From contig PBAA01000039.1 in NCBI GenBank assembly GCA_002715785.1, forward strand, positions 21,835 through 27,476: 5,642 nt of DNA, written 5' to 3'. Under the pieces are notes generated by a model. That model was given only the letters and a program-made list of their open reading frames with translations, was not told where the DNA came from and searched no databases. Numbering within the stretch: position 1 is the stretch's first letter; every line of letters begins with the position of its first letter. The translations under genes were made by a program, and so were the position numbers. The stretch comes from Gammaproteobacteria bacterium. GTDB lineage: Bacteria > Pseudomonadota > Gammaproteobacteria > Pseudomonadales > Azotimanducaceae. Shown here one piece after another: positions 1 to 5,642 of this stretch.

Positions 1-197
1 TCATGATGGATACCGACTCCGTTATCAACCACTCGAATGAGCCCAAGACCAGCACCCTCAACCTCAACCGTTACAGCGGTGGCTCCCGCATCCAAGCTAT
101 TCTCAATCAGCTCCTTTACGATCGAGGCAGGTCGTTCAACAACTTCGCCCGCGGCGATTTGGTTAGCGACGGCAGCATCGAGTTTCTCGATTCGCAT
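1..197 (-). CDS. mutL: DNA mismatch repair protein MutL, N-terminal part (runs off the left edge)
   Basis: MutL is the GHKL-family ATPase that links MutS mismatch recognition to strand cleavage and helicase loading in the cytoplasm. Only the first 65 codons are present; the gene continues beyond base 1. The visible protein begins MRIEKLDAAVANQIAAGEVV and contains the ATP-binding signatures of the family: NQIAAGEVVERPAS (residues 12-25), KELIENSLDAGA (28-39, with catalytic-type Glu29 and Mg-binding-type Asn33) and the DNGVGI motif with Asp58 (58-63). These match the positions in E. coli MutL as I remember it. The ATG at 197 is preceded by AGGA at 205-202, with a stronger AGGAG further back at 214-210 inside the end of amiB. 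Only 6 bases separate it from the amiB stop, so it is very probably the last visible gene of the nnr-tsaE-amiB operon and translationally coupled to amiB. Confidence 0.97.
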   Translation of the reverse strand, partial: MRIEKLDAAVANQIAAGEVVERPASIVKELIENSLDAGATAVTVEVEGAGLGLIRVVDNGVGIHH

Positions 198-203
198 TGC
201 TTC

Positions 204-1562
204 CTAACTCTCCTGTCCCAACCGCGGGATGATCAACACTTCGCCAGTTTTGATGACATTACCGCGCAACCGGTTGGCGCTGCGTATCGCAGCGGCACTC
301 ACATCATAGCGAAGTGCGATCTCAGAGAGAGTATCTCCCCGTTTAACCAAGTGACGGATGGTCTCAGAGTCACTGAGTACCGCAATCAGGCTCCCGGGAG
401 GAGGATTTTGACGCATGTACTCTCGCACTCCATTAGCGATTGCTCGCGCAATTTGTTGTTGGTACTTGGAGGTCGCCAGCAGCCGAGCTTCGTTCGGGTT
501 TGAAATATAGCCCGTTTCGACAAGAATCGAAGGTACATCAGGCGACTTCAACACGACAAAGCCTGCCTGTTCTAGCTGCCCCTTATGTAACCGAGCTACT
601 TCTGACAGCGCAGCTAGTACCGTCTCACCAGCGTCAATCGAATGAACCAAGTTAGCGTCCATCGATAAATCTAGGAGCATTTCAGCAACACTGTCGTCGT
701 AATCATCCAGTACGACTTTCCCGACCCCACCGATGAGATCTGATCGATTCTCGTTCTCGACGAGCCACCGCGCCGTCTCGCTCGTCGCCCGCTTCCGCGA
801 TAGCGCATAGACTGAGGCCCCACTGACCGCAGGACTTCTGAACGCATCGGCATGAATCGACACAAAAAAATCCGATCGTGCCTCACGAGCTAACCGCGGT
901 CGCTTTCTCAAGGGTACGTAATAGTCGCCATCCCGCACCAATACAGCATTGAACCCCTTCGTGGCATCCAAATGACGCTTGACGCCTCGAGCAATTGATA
1001 GAACGACGTTCTTTTCAAAAATTTTATTAACGCCGATAGCTCCCGGATCCTCACCTCCATGACCCGCATCAATAGTGATAACCACATCCCGTTGGCCATC
1101 CAGTTGCGCTTGCACTACGCTTTTTTGTTCCGACGAACCCCAATAAAGATCAACCACCAACCGATGGCCGTACGGCCGAACCGGATTCAACGCAAACGTT
1201 TTAGGCGCCTTGACTGCTCGCTTTAGATCAAGGACGACACGGTAACTACCTTGCGGGCGCTCAGCTCGACGAATAGCCGCCACGACCCGGCTCTCAACTT
1301 GCGTCGGGTCAAGCTTTTGGCTCTTAGCGGTATCGTCGAGATCGACCACGACGCGTTTGGGATTGTCCAGCATGAAGACGTGATACTTCGTCTTAGAACG
1401 CGTGTCGAAAACCACGCGTGTGTAATTGGGAGCATCATGAACTCGAATGCCCTCTAAGCTATTGGTCTGGCCCAGACAAAACTGGACGAACAGCCCAACT
1501 GACACCAGTTTAGCTAGCAAAATCGTGTACCCCACGCTCTCAGACACGATGATCCGTGACAT
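204..1562 (-). CDS. amiB: N-acetylmuramoyl-L-alanine amidase AmiB (AMIN, Amidase_3 and LysM domains)
   Basis: This is a periplasmic zinc amidase that cuts the peptide from N-acetylmuramic acid in septal peptidoglycan during daughter-cell separation. From the ATG at 1562 (452 residues) there is a signal-like hydrophobic stretch at about 19-31, an AMIN domain at about 37-138, the Amidase_3 catalytic domain at about 161-381 and a C-terminal LysM repeat at about 404-447 (VKRGDTLSEIALRYDVS). The zinc ligands are visible: His168 in DAGHGG, Glu183 in FEKN, His237 in SIHAD, and catalytic Glu349 in VETGYISN. E. coli AmiB lacks LysM, while Pseudomonas AmiB has it. The start is uncertain. ATG 1562 gives a long n-region with an acidic residue. 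GTG 1535 or TTG 1520 would give a cleaner signal peptide (TTG: M-L-A-K, then the hydrophobic core, with GGGG about 9 bases upstream). No lipobox is seen, so it should be soluble or wall-bound. The ATG start overlaps the end of tsaE by 23 bases. Full-length family members are activated by LytM proteins such as EnvC or NlpD; none lies in view. Confidence 0.95.
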   Translation of the reverse strand: MSRIIVSESVGYTILLAKLVSVGLFVQFCLGQTNSLEGIRVHDAPNYTRVVFDTRSKTKYHVFMLDNPKRVVVDLDDTAKSQKLDPTQVESRVVAAIRRAERPQGSYRVVLDLKRAVKAPKTFALNPVRPYGHRLVVDLYWGSSEQKSVVQAQLDGQRDVVITIDAGHGGEDPGAIGVNKIFEKNVVLSIARGVKRHLDATKGFNAVLVRDGDYYVPLRKRPRLAREARSDFFVSIHADAFRSPAVSGASVYALSRKRATSETARWLVENENRSDLIGGVGKVVLDDYDDSVAEMLLDLSMDANLVHSIDAGETVLAALSEVARLHKGQLEQAGFVVLKSPDVPSILVETGYISNPNEARLLATSKYQQQIARAIANGVREYMRQNPPPGSLIAVLSDSETIRHLVKRGDTLSEIALRYDVSAAAIRSANRLRGNVIKTGEVLIIPRLGQES

Positions 1563-1980
1563 TGAGTACGCGACCCCCATCAATAATGCCCAACTCAATC
1601 TCCAGTTCCGGTTCGGGGAGCGCCGAAGCCCCTCGTGATGGCCACTCGACTAGCTTTAGAGCGTCGCTGCGTAGTAGGTCATCAATGCCGATATAGATTA
1701 GTTCCGCAGGGTCCTCGATACGATAAAAGTCAAAATGATAGATGGACCTACCAGCAATCTCGTAGGGTTCAACTAACGTATAGGTAGGGCTTTTGACGAC
1801 CCCCCGATGCCCCCAAGACCGCAATAATCCCCGTACCAAAGTTGTCTTGCCTGCGCCCAAATCTCCATGGAGAAAAACAAGCTCTTGAGAGAGCTCATTC
1901 GCCAATTGGGCACCGGCTTCTAACGTTGCCTTTTCGTCTGGAAGAAGTAGTCCCTTAACTTCCACCGAACCTCTCAGCAC
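1540..1980 (-). CDS. tsaE: tRNA threonylcarbamoyladenosine biosynthesis ATPase TsaE
   Basis: TsaE is the small ATPase that works with TsaB and TsaD to load threonylcarbamoyl onto A37 of ANN-decoding tRNAs in the cytoplasm. From GTG 1980 the protein has 146 residues, close to the E. coli length of about 153. It shows the Walker A loop GDLGAGKTT (39-47), the family motif SPTYTLVEPY (64-73), HFDFYR (82-87, with Asp84) and VEWP (111-114, with Glu112 and Trp113). These correspond to the functional residues of E. coli TsaE. GTG 1980 was chosen because GGAG lies 9 bases upstream (1993-1990). GTG 1965, with AGAGG 4 bases upstream, is the alternative and fits the E. coli N-terminus slightly better. 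A much longer upstream extension in the same frame starts inside nnr and has no homology to the family. The gene overlaps nnr by 26 bases (11 with the later start) and amiB by 23, so all three are probably co-translated. Confidence 0.95.
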   Translation of the reverse strand: MLRGSVEVKGLLLPDEKATLEAGAQLANELSQELVFLHGDLGAGKTTLVRGLLRSWGHRGVVKSPTYTLVEPYEIAGRSIYHFDFYRIEDPAELIYIGIDDLLRSDALKLVEWPSRGASALPEPELEIELGIIDGGRVLNVTDHRV

Positions 1981-3454
1981 TGGACGATTCTCCGTATGGC
2001 CTGAGGGATTCAACGATGTCTGATGCAATGATCGCGCGCCCATGAACACTTGTATTGGCGCGATCACCCGAAGATGCATGGAGCCATACACCCAGTGCAG
2101 CCGCAGTCGGCGCGTCTATCCCAAGGGCTTTGGCTGCAGCGACAATACCAGTCAACACATCACCGCTTCCCGCTGTCGCCATGCCGGAATTCCCAGCGAT
2201 ACAAATACCAAGCAATTCTCCACCATTGGCAATCAATGTCCCGGCGCCTTTGAGGACAGTCACCGCTTTATATTTTGCTGAGATTGTTCGTGCAGCGGTT
2301 GGTCGGTCGGCCTGGATTGAATCGGTCGTAATTCCCAACAGACGAGATGCTTCGCCCGGGTGAGGGGTGAGGATCGACCCGGCCGGCAATGACCACGATT
2401 CATGGGCTATGAAATTCAGGGCGTCGGCGTCCACCACACATTCCTTACCGCTATCCAGCATCCGTTGAAGAATCGCTCGGCCCCACGCCCCCTGTCCCAG
2501 TCCGGGTCCAACGGCAATAACATTCGCCCGATTGAGGAGAGATCCAATATCTTGTTGTCCATCGACCTCATAGACCATGACCTCCGGACGTCGAGCCACG
2601 ATGGCGGACCGGTGCTCTGATCGAGTAATCACGCTGACAAGACCCGCTCCCGTTCGCAACGCCGACTCGGCTGCCAGCAGAACCGCGCCACACATGCCGT
2701 GATCGCCACCTACAATCAACACGTGACCAAAATTATTCTTATGGGCACCGATGGGTCGCTTCGAGACGGCCCGCTCACTATCTTTCCTCGGAATAACCGA
2801 GAGTCCCTGAACTTGTTCAAATGCGGCTTGCGGCGCGTCGAGTTCACTCAGTTCAATTTGACCCGCGAAGTCGACTCCCGGACCGGTGAAAAGACCCAGC
2901 TTGGCGCCGATAAACGTCGTCGTTAGGTCCGCTTTCACCGGCGATTGCGTACCGAGTGCGCCAGTATCAGCACTAATTCCAGTTGGTATATCCAATGCCA
3001 CTACGGGTGCACCGTGCTCATTTATCAGATCGATACCTGCAACATAACTGTCACGGATTGATCCAACACTCCCTGTGCCTAACATCGCATCAACAACAAC
3101 GTCACCGTCGAGAACGGTCGGGATTTCCGGAATTACGCCTTGTTCCAACGACCAGCGATAGGCGGTTTCCGCATCTCCTTTGAGACCCTCGACACTGCCG
3201 ATTTGAATTAACTGGACCCGTATGCCGCGGTTATGTGCCAACCCAGCAACGATGTATCCATCGCCCGCGTTATTGCCACTTCCACAGACGACCGAAATCG
3301 ATGCCGCACCGGGCCAACGATCACAAAGACGATCGAACGCAAACAACCCCGCACGTTTCATTAATGAAATTCCGGGAACGTCAAATTTATTGATTAGTAT
3401 CCGATCTAAAGCGCGTACTTGATCGCCCGTATAAATTCGTGAGATAGCCCGCAT
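1955..3454 (-). CDS. nnr: Bifunctional NAD(P)H-hydrate epimerase / ADP-dependent NAD(P)HX dehydratase
   Basis: Nnr repairs hydrated NADH and NADPH. The N-terminal YjeF_N domain interconverts the R and S hydrates, and the C-terminal ribokinase-like domain dehydrates the S form using ADP in bacteria. From ATG 3454 the protein has 499 residues, the usual two-domain length. The epimerase half holds VCGSGNNAGDGYIVA (56-70), LGTG near 125 and the DIPTGISADTG segment (155-165). The dehydratase half holds KNNFGHVLIVGGDHG (239-253), AVGPGLGQG (314-322), DADALN (342-347), TPHPGEASRLL (363-373) and NSGMATAGSGDVLTG (422-436), whose Asp is the catalytic type. ATG 3454 fits the family N-terminus; GTG 3478 would add eight residues. 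Neither has a good Shine-Dalgarno sequence. This is the first gene of the minus-strand operon, and it overlaps tsaE at its 3' end. The tsaE-nnr pairing is conserved across many bacteria. Confidence 0.96.
   Translation of the reverse strand: MRAISRIYTGDQVRALDRILINKFDVPGISLMKRAGLFAFDRLCDRWPGAASISVVCGSGNNAGDGYIVAGLAHNRGIRVQLIQIGSVEGLKGDAETAYRWSLEQGVIPEIPTVLDGDVVVDAMLGTGSVGSIRDSYVAGIDLINEHGAPVVALDIPTGISADTGALGTQSPVKADLTTTFIGAKLGLFTGPGVDFAGQIELSELDAPQAAFEQVQGLSVIPRKDSERAVSKRPIGAHKNNFGHVLIVGGDHGMCGAVLLAAESALRTGAGLVSVITRSEHRSAIVARRPEVMVYEVDGQQDIGSLLNRANVIAVGPGLGQGAWGRAILQRMLDSGKECVVDADALNFIAHESWSLPAGSILTPHPGEASRLLGITTDSIQADRPTAARTISAKYKAVTVLKGAGTLIANGGELLGICIAGNSGMATAGSGDVLTGIVAAAKALGIDAPTAAALGVWLHASSGDRANTSVHGRAIIASDIVESLRPYGESSSAERFGGS
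1990..1993 (-). promoter_or_regulatory. Ribosome binding site supporting the GTG 1980 start of tsaE
   Basis: GGAG lies 9 bases before GTG 1980, inside the last codons of nnr. It is the best Shine-Dalgarno match among the possible tsaE starts and decides the chosen one. AGAGG just before GTG 1965 is a weaker competitor because its spacing is only 4 bases. Confidence 0.5.
3430..3435 (+). promoter_or_regulatory. Candidate -10 element for queG
   Basis: TATAAA lies 19 bases before ATG 3455 and 37 before ATG 3473, within the start of nnr on the other strand. Initiation would fall near 3442. The -35 position (about 3407-3412) does not match TTGACA, so this rests on the -10 hexamer and its placement alone. 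Confidence 0.25.
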
Positions 3455-4525
3455 ATGAGAGATTATAGCGGGATGCACATCGACGAACTCGCCGCCCAGC
3501 TCGAAACATGGGCGTTAGATCTCGGCTTCCAACAGGTCGGAGTGACCGATACCGACCTCAACAATTACACCCCCGATTACAGGGCGTGGTTGGAACGACA
3601 GTTCCAGGGTGGTATGGCCTACATGGCACGCAATGTGGGCAAGCGGACTGACCCGTCTAAGCTCGTTCCCGGCACGGTTAGGGTGATATCGGTCCGCATG
3701 GATTATTTAACGGTTTCCCGTGGTGACATTTTGAACGACTCCAGTAGAGGCTACATCTCGCACTACGCGCTCGGTCGGGATTATCACAAAACCGTTCGGG
3801 GGCGCCTCCGAGCCCTTGCGAAACAAATAGAAATCCATGCAGGTGGGCAATACCGCGCTTTCACCGATTCCGCACCGATTCTAGAAAAGCCGCTGGCGGC
3901 CAAAGCGGGAATTGGATGGGTGGGGAAAAACACCCTCATCCTGAACGAAAGCGCTGGTTCGTGGTTTTTTCTTGGCGAAATTTTTACGGACGTCCCTCTA
4001 CCCGTAAATACTGAGCTTCACGAAGATAAGTGCGGTGCATGTAAAGCCTGTATAAACGTTTGTCCGACCGGCGCAATCGTAGGGCCCAGGCAACTTGATG
4101 CGCGACGTTGCATCTCATACCTGACCATCGAGCACAAAGGTGTCATTGACGAAGAACTGCGTGAATTTATAGGCAATCGGATATTTGGTTGCGATGATTG
4201 CCAGTTGGTTTGCCCCTGGAACCGTTTCGCCCAGGCAAGTAATGAGTCTGACTTCGCCCCCCGCCACGGTTTAGATGATCCGACCCTAATAAAACTCTTG
4301 GCATGGAATGAAGCGGAATTTCTTGAACACACGAAAGGGATGGCGTTGCGCCGAATAAACTATTCGCAATGGGTCCGAAATCTCGCCGTAGCAGCAGGAA
4401 ATGCCTCCTATACCCCTGAACTTATTCGAGCCGTCGATGAGAAGCTTTCCGAATCACGACGAATCGGCGACACACTGGCCAGTCAACACCTGGAATGGGC
4501 CGTCAAAAAACTCAATCAACATTAA
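3455..4525 (+). CDS. queG: Epoxyqueuosine reductase QueG
   Basis: QueG is a cobalamin-dependent iron-sulfur enzyme that reduces epoxyqueuosine to queuosine at the wobble base (position 34) of tRNAs for Asp, Asn, His and Tyr, the last step of the pathway. From ATG 3455 it has 356 residues (E. coli about 379). The N-terminal half carries the cobalamin-binding and substrate fold, with GFQQVGVTDTDL (24-35), RVISVRMDYL (76-85), YALGRDYHK (104-112) and TDSAPILEKPLAAKAGIGWVGK (from 137), in which Asp138 is the proposed acid. Two 4Fe-4S clusters are formed by Cys193, 196, 199, 203 and Cys219, 246, 249, 253 (CGACKACINVCP, ARRCISY, GCDDCQLVCPWN). The C-terminus has the helical repeat typical of the family. 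ATG 3473 is an alternative start, six residues shorter; both have only weak Shine-Dalgarno matches (GAGA, GAGAG). The gene is divergent from nnr and its end overlaps orn by 14 bases. Confidence 0.96.
   Translation: MRDYSGMHIDELAAQLETWALDLGFQQVGVTDTDLNNYTPDYRAWLERQFQGGMAYMARNVGKRTDPSKLVPGTVRVISVRMDYLTVSRGDILNDSSRGYISHYALGRDYHKTVRGRLRALAKQIEIHAGGQYRAFTDSAPILEKPLAAKAGIGWVGKNTLILNESAGSWFFLGEIFTDVPLPVNTELHEDKCGACKACINVCPTGAIVGPRQLDARRCISYLTIEHKGVIDEELREFIGNRIFGCDDCQLVCPWNRFAQASNESDFAPRHGLDDPTLIKLLAWNEAEFLEHTKGMALRRINYSQWVRNLAVAAGNASYTPELIRAVDEKLSESRRIGDTLASQHLEWAVKKLNQH
3462..3467 (-). promoter_or_regulatory. Candidate -10 element for the nnr-tsaE-amiB-mutL operon
   Basis: A perfect TATAAT hexamer reads on the minus strand, ending 7 bases before ATG 3454. 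Transcription starting the usual 6-8 bases downstream would begin at or next to the A of the ATG, giving a leaderless message. No convincing -35 is seen at a 16-18 base spacing (the region near 3484-3491 reads GAGTTC-like). The hexamer lies inside the first codons of queG, so chance is possible. Confidence 0.35.
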
Positions 4526-5051
4526 AAAGATGGGTTCGATAGTGACGAAGTTCTGCGATCGACTCTAAAACATCGTCAAGCGCTCGATGATTGCCTTTCT
4601 TGATCACCTCGTCGAGGACCGTTGGCGCCCAACGTTGGGCCAACTCTTTGATGGTACTCACATCAACTATTCGATAGTGGAAATAACTTTCCAGACTAGG
4701 CATCTGCCGCGCCAAGAATCGTCGATCCTGCCAAATTGAATTTCCGCAAAGGGGCGCCTCTCCACGATCCACGTGGGAACTCACGAAATCTAGAGTCATT
4801 GCTTCTGCTTCTAACTGCGAAACGCCATGAGAAGCTATTCGATCTAAAAGCCCCGATTCCGAATGATGCTGTTGGTTCCACTCATCCATTAAGTCCATGG
4901 ACTCCTTTGGCTGCATTATCGCAAGCGATGGCCCCTCAGCGACAATGTCGAGACCCGCTGTCGTCACCACTGTGGCGATCTCGATAATGACGTTAATTTC
5001 GGGATTCAGTCCCGTCATCTCGAGATCCATCCAAATCAAATGCCCAGACAC
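4512..5051 (-). CDS. orn: Oligoribonuclease (DEDDh 3'-5' exoribonuclease)
   Basis: Orn degrades the dinucleotides left at the end of RNA decay, and also pGpG from cyclic-di-GMP breakdown, in the cytoplasm. The 179-residue protein is the standard length (E. coli 181) and shows all five DEDDh catalytic residues: Asp9 and Glu11 in WMDLEMTGL, Asp109 in SIWQDRRF, His155 and Asp160 in GNHRALDD. Other family blocks are IIEIATVVT (22-30), APLCGNS (99-105) and YFHYRIVDVSTIKEL (123-137). Each catalytic residue is offset by three from its E. coli counterpart. The start is GTG at 5051, supported by GAGGG five bases upstream. The gene lies between queG, which runs into it tail to tail, and the divergent rhdA. 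In many relatives rsgA is the neighbour on that side; here it is not. Confidence 0.97.
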   Translation of the reverse strand: MSGHLIWMDLEMTGLNPEINVIIEIATVVTTAGLDIVAEGPSLAIMQPKESMDLMDEWNQQHHSESGLLDRIASHGVSQLEAEAMTLDFVSSHVDRGEAPLCGNSIWQDRRFLARQMPSLESYFHYRIVDVSTIKELAQRWAPTVLDEVIKKGNHRALDDVLESIAELRHYRTHLFNVD

Positions 5052-5056
5052 TCAGA

Positions 5057-5061
5057 CCCTC
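5057..5061 (-). promoter_or_regulatory. Ribosome binding site deciding the GTG start of orn
   Basis: GAGGG is placed five bases before GTG 5051 on the minus strand, a good Shine-Dalgarno match at good spacing. It supports a non-ATG start rather than the internal ATG at codon 8 (5030), which would cut into the WMDLEMTGL catalytic motif. Confidence 0.7.
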
Positions 5062-5091
5062 GCTTCATGAGCTAAAAAACAAAGCCTACGC

Positions 5092-5098
5092 TATTATC
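5092..5098. promoter_or_regulatory. AT-rich core of the orn/rhdA divergent promoter region
   Basis: In the 58-base gap between orn and rhdA (5052-5109), 5092-5097 reads TATTAT on the plus strand and 5098-5093 reads GATAAT on the minus strand. Each is one or two mismatches from TATAAT. The plus-strand hexamer would place an rhdA transcript start near 5104, leaving a leader of only about six bases. The minus-strand one would give orn a leader of about 35 bases containing its GAGGG site. No clear -35 is visible in either direction, so both calls are tentative. Confidence 0.3.
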
Positions 5099-5109
5099 AC
5101 GCCGGCTTT

Positions 5110-5642
5110 ATGGTTACCCCTCCAACATTAATATCGCCCGACGAACTCTCGCACCTCCTGAACACACCGGGGGTTCAAGTTATTCAAGTTACCTCGTTAG
5201 AAGTTTATCGAGAAGGCCATATCCCCGGCGCTGTGCCTATTCTCCCGGACGATCTAATTTGCGGAATTCCTCCCGCGCCAGGCCGCCTACCGACCGTCGA
5301 AAAGCTTAACCGGGTTTTTGGGAATATTGCTTACGCACCCGATACAAAGATTGTCGTTTACGATGATGAGGGCGGCGGCTGGGCCGGTCGATTGGCATGG
5401 ACGCTTGATGTCATCGGTCACGATCACTGGTGTTATTTAGACGGCGGTTTGCATGCTTGGAAGGCCAACGGCCTACCCTTGGTTACAACCCTTACTCCCG
5501 TCGAACCACACCACGTAAATCTCTCCGTCCGCTCGAAGCCGATCGCAGAAATTGACGATATTGCGCCTCGTTTATCAGATGACGATCTCCTCATCTGGGA
5601 TTGCCGTTCGATTGACGAATACCATGGAACGCGGCGCTCAGC
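5110..5642 (+). CDS. rhdA: Rhodanese-type sulfurtransferase RhdA, N-terminal part (runs off the right edge)
   Basis: This is a tandem-domain thiosulfate/mercaptopyruvate-type sulfurtransferase that moves sulfane sulfur through a cysteine persulfide. The first 177 codons are visible: the whole non-catalytic first rhodanese domain (about 8-125) and the start of the second (about 145 on). Recognisable segments are EGHIPGA (35-41), the VYDDEGGGWAGR block (83-94), YLDGGLHAW (109-117) and the DCRSIDEYHG opening of domain two (164-173). Together these closely resemble Azotobacter vinelandii RhdA as I recall it. In the first domain Asp86/Glu87 stand where an active domain would have its Cys loop, which is normal for this family. 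The catalytic Cys lies beyond the window. The ATG at 5110 fits the family N-terminus but has no Shine-Dalgarno sequence before it (CCGGCTTT). In Pseudomonas a rhodanese sits beside psd in this same neighbourhood. Confidence 0.9.
   Translation, partial: MVTPPTLISPDELSHLLNTPGVQVIQVTSLEVYREGHIPGAVPILPDDLICGIPPAPGRLPTVEKLNRVFGNIAYAPDTKIVVYDDEGGGWAGRLAWTLDVIGHDHWCYLDGGLHAWKANGLPLVTTLTPVEPHHVNLSVRSKPIAEIDDIAPRLSDDDLLIWDCRSIDEYHGTRRS

Noticed and set aside
3..503. A 166-codon open frame on the plus strand across mutL and the end of amiB
   Set aside because: It lies opposite two clearly conserved genes, has no recognisable domain and is the antisense shadow of their codon pattern.
1981..2091. N-terminal extension of tsaE to an upstream start at 2091
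   Set aside because: The added 37 residues lie wholly inside nnr, match nothing in the TsaE family, and better placed GTG starts with ribosome binding sites exist at 1980 and 1965.
4018..4332. A 104-codon open frame on the minus strand within queG
   Set aside because: It is opposite the iron-sulfur cluster region of queG, whose conservation fully explains the sequence; the translation has no family features.
5061..5090. A possible intrinsic terminator in the orn/rhdA gap, because of the A-run at 5074-5079
   Set aside because: No GC-rich stem sits next to the run, and both flanking genes start here, not end, so a terminator would be out of place.
1..5642. CRISPR array, tRNA, insertion sequence or defence-type gene
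   Set aside because: Nearly every base is accounted for by seven conserved housekeeping genes; no repeated units, inverted terminal repeats or cloverleaf-like segments were seen.

Overview
The window is ordinary housekeeping chromosome from a gammaproteobacterium. It carries mutL (partial), amiB, tsaE and nnr on the minus strand, queG on the plus strand, orn on the minus strand, and a partial rhodanese (rhdA) on the plus strand. The order mutL-amiB-tsaE-nnr / queG / orn is the arrangement I know from Escherichia coli and Pseudomonas, where miaA and hfq usually follow mutL. Two features lean towards a Pseudomonas/Azotobacter-like lineage rather than an enteric one: AmiB has a C-terminal LysM domain, and the rhodanese carries the VYDDEGGGWAGR signature of Azotobacter RhdA. 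Base composition is moderate and I see no mobile element or foreign island. I cannot name a genus.

Layout. From about 3454 down to 1, nnr, tsaE, amiB and mutL form one tight minus-strand operon. The first three genes overlap, and a 6-base gap precedes mutL. queG runs the other way from 3455, so the nnr and queG start codons may abut in a single CATATG. queG then converges on orn, and the two reading frames overlap by 14 bases. orn and rhdA diverge from a 58-base gap, which is the only intergenic space longer than a few bases.

Functions. Three themes mix. The first is tRNA anticodon-loop modification: TsaE for t6A at position 37 and QueG for queuosine at position 34. The second is repair and turnover: Nnr for damaged NAD(P)H hydrates, MutL for mismatches and Orn for dinucleotides. 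The third is cell separation, through the periplasmic amidase AmiB. RhdA adds sulfane-sulfur transfer. I found no CRISPR array, tRNA, rRNA, insertion sequence or clear intrinsic terminator. I also found no candidate for an undescribed system; the points worth checking are compact gene starts and small changes in gene order.
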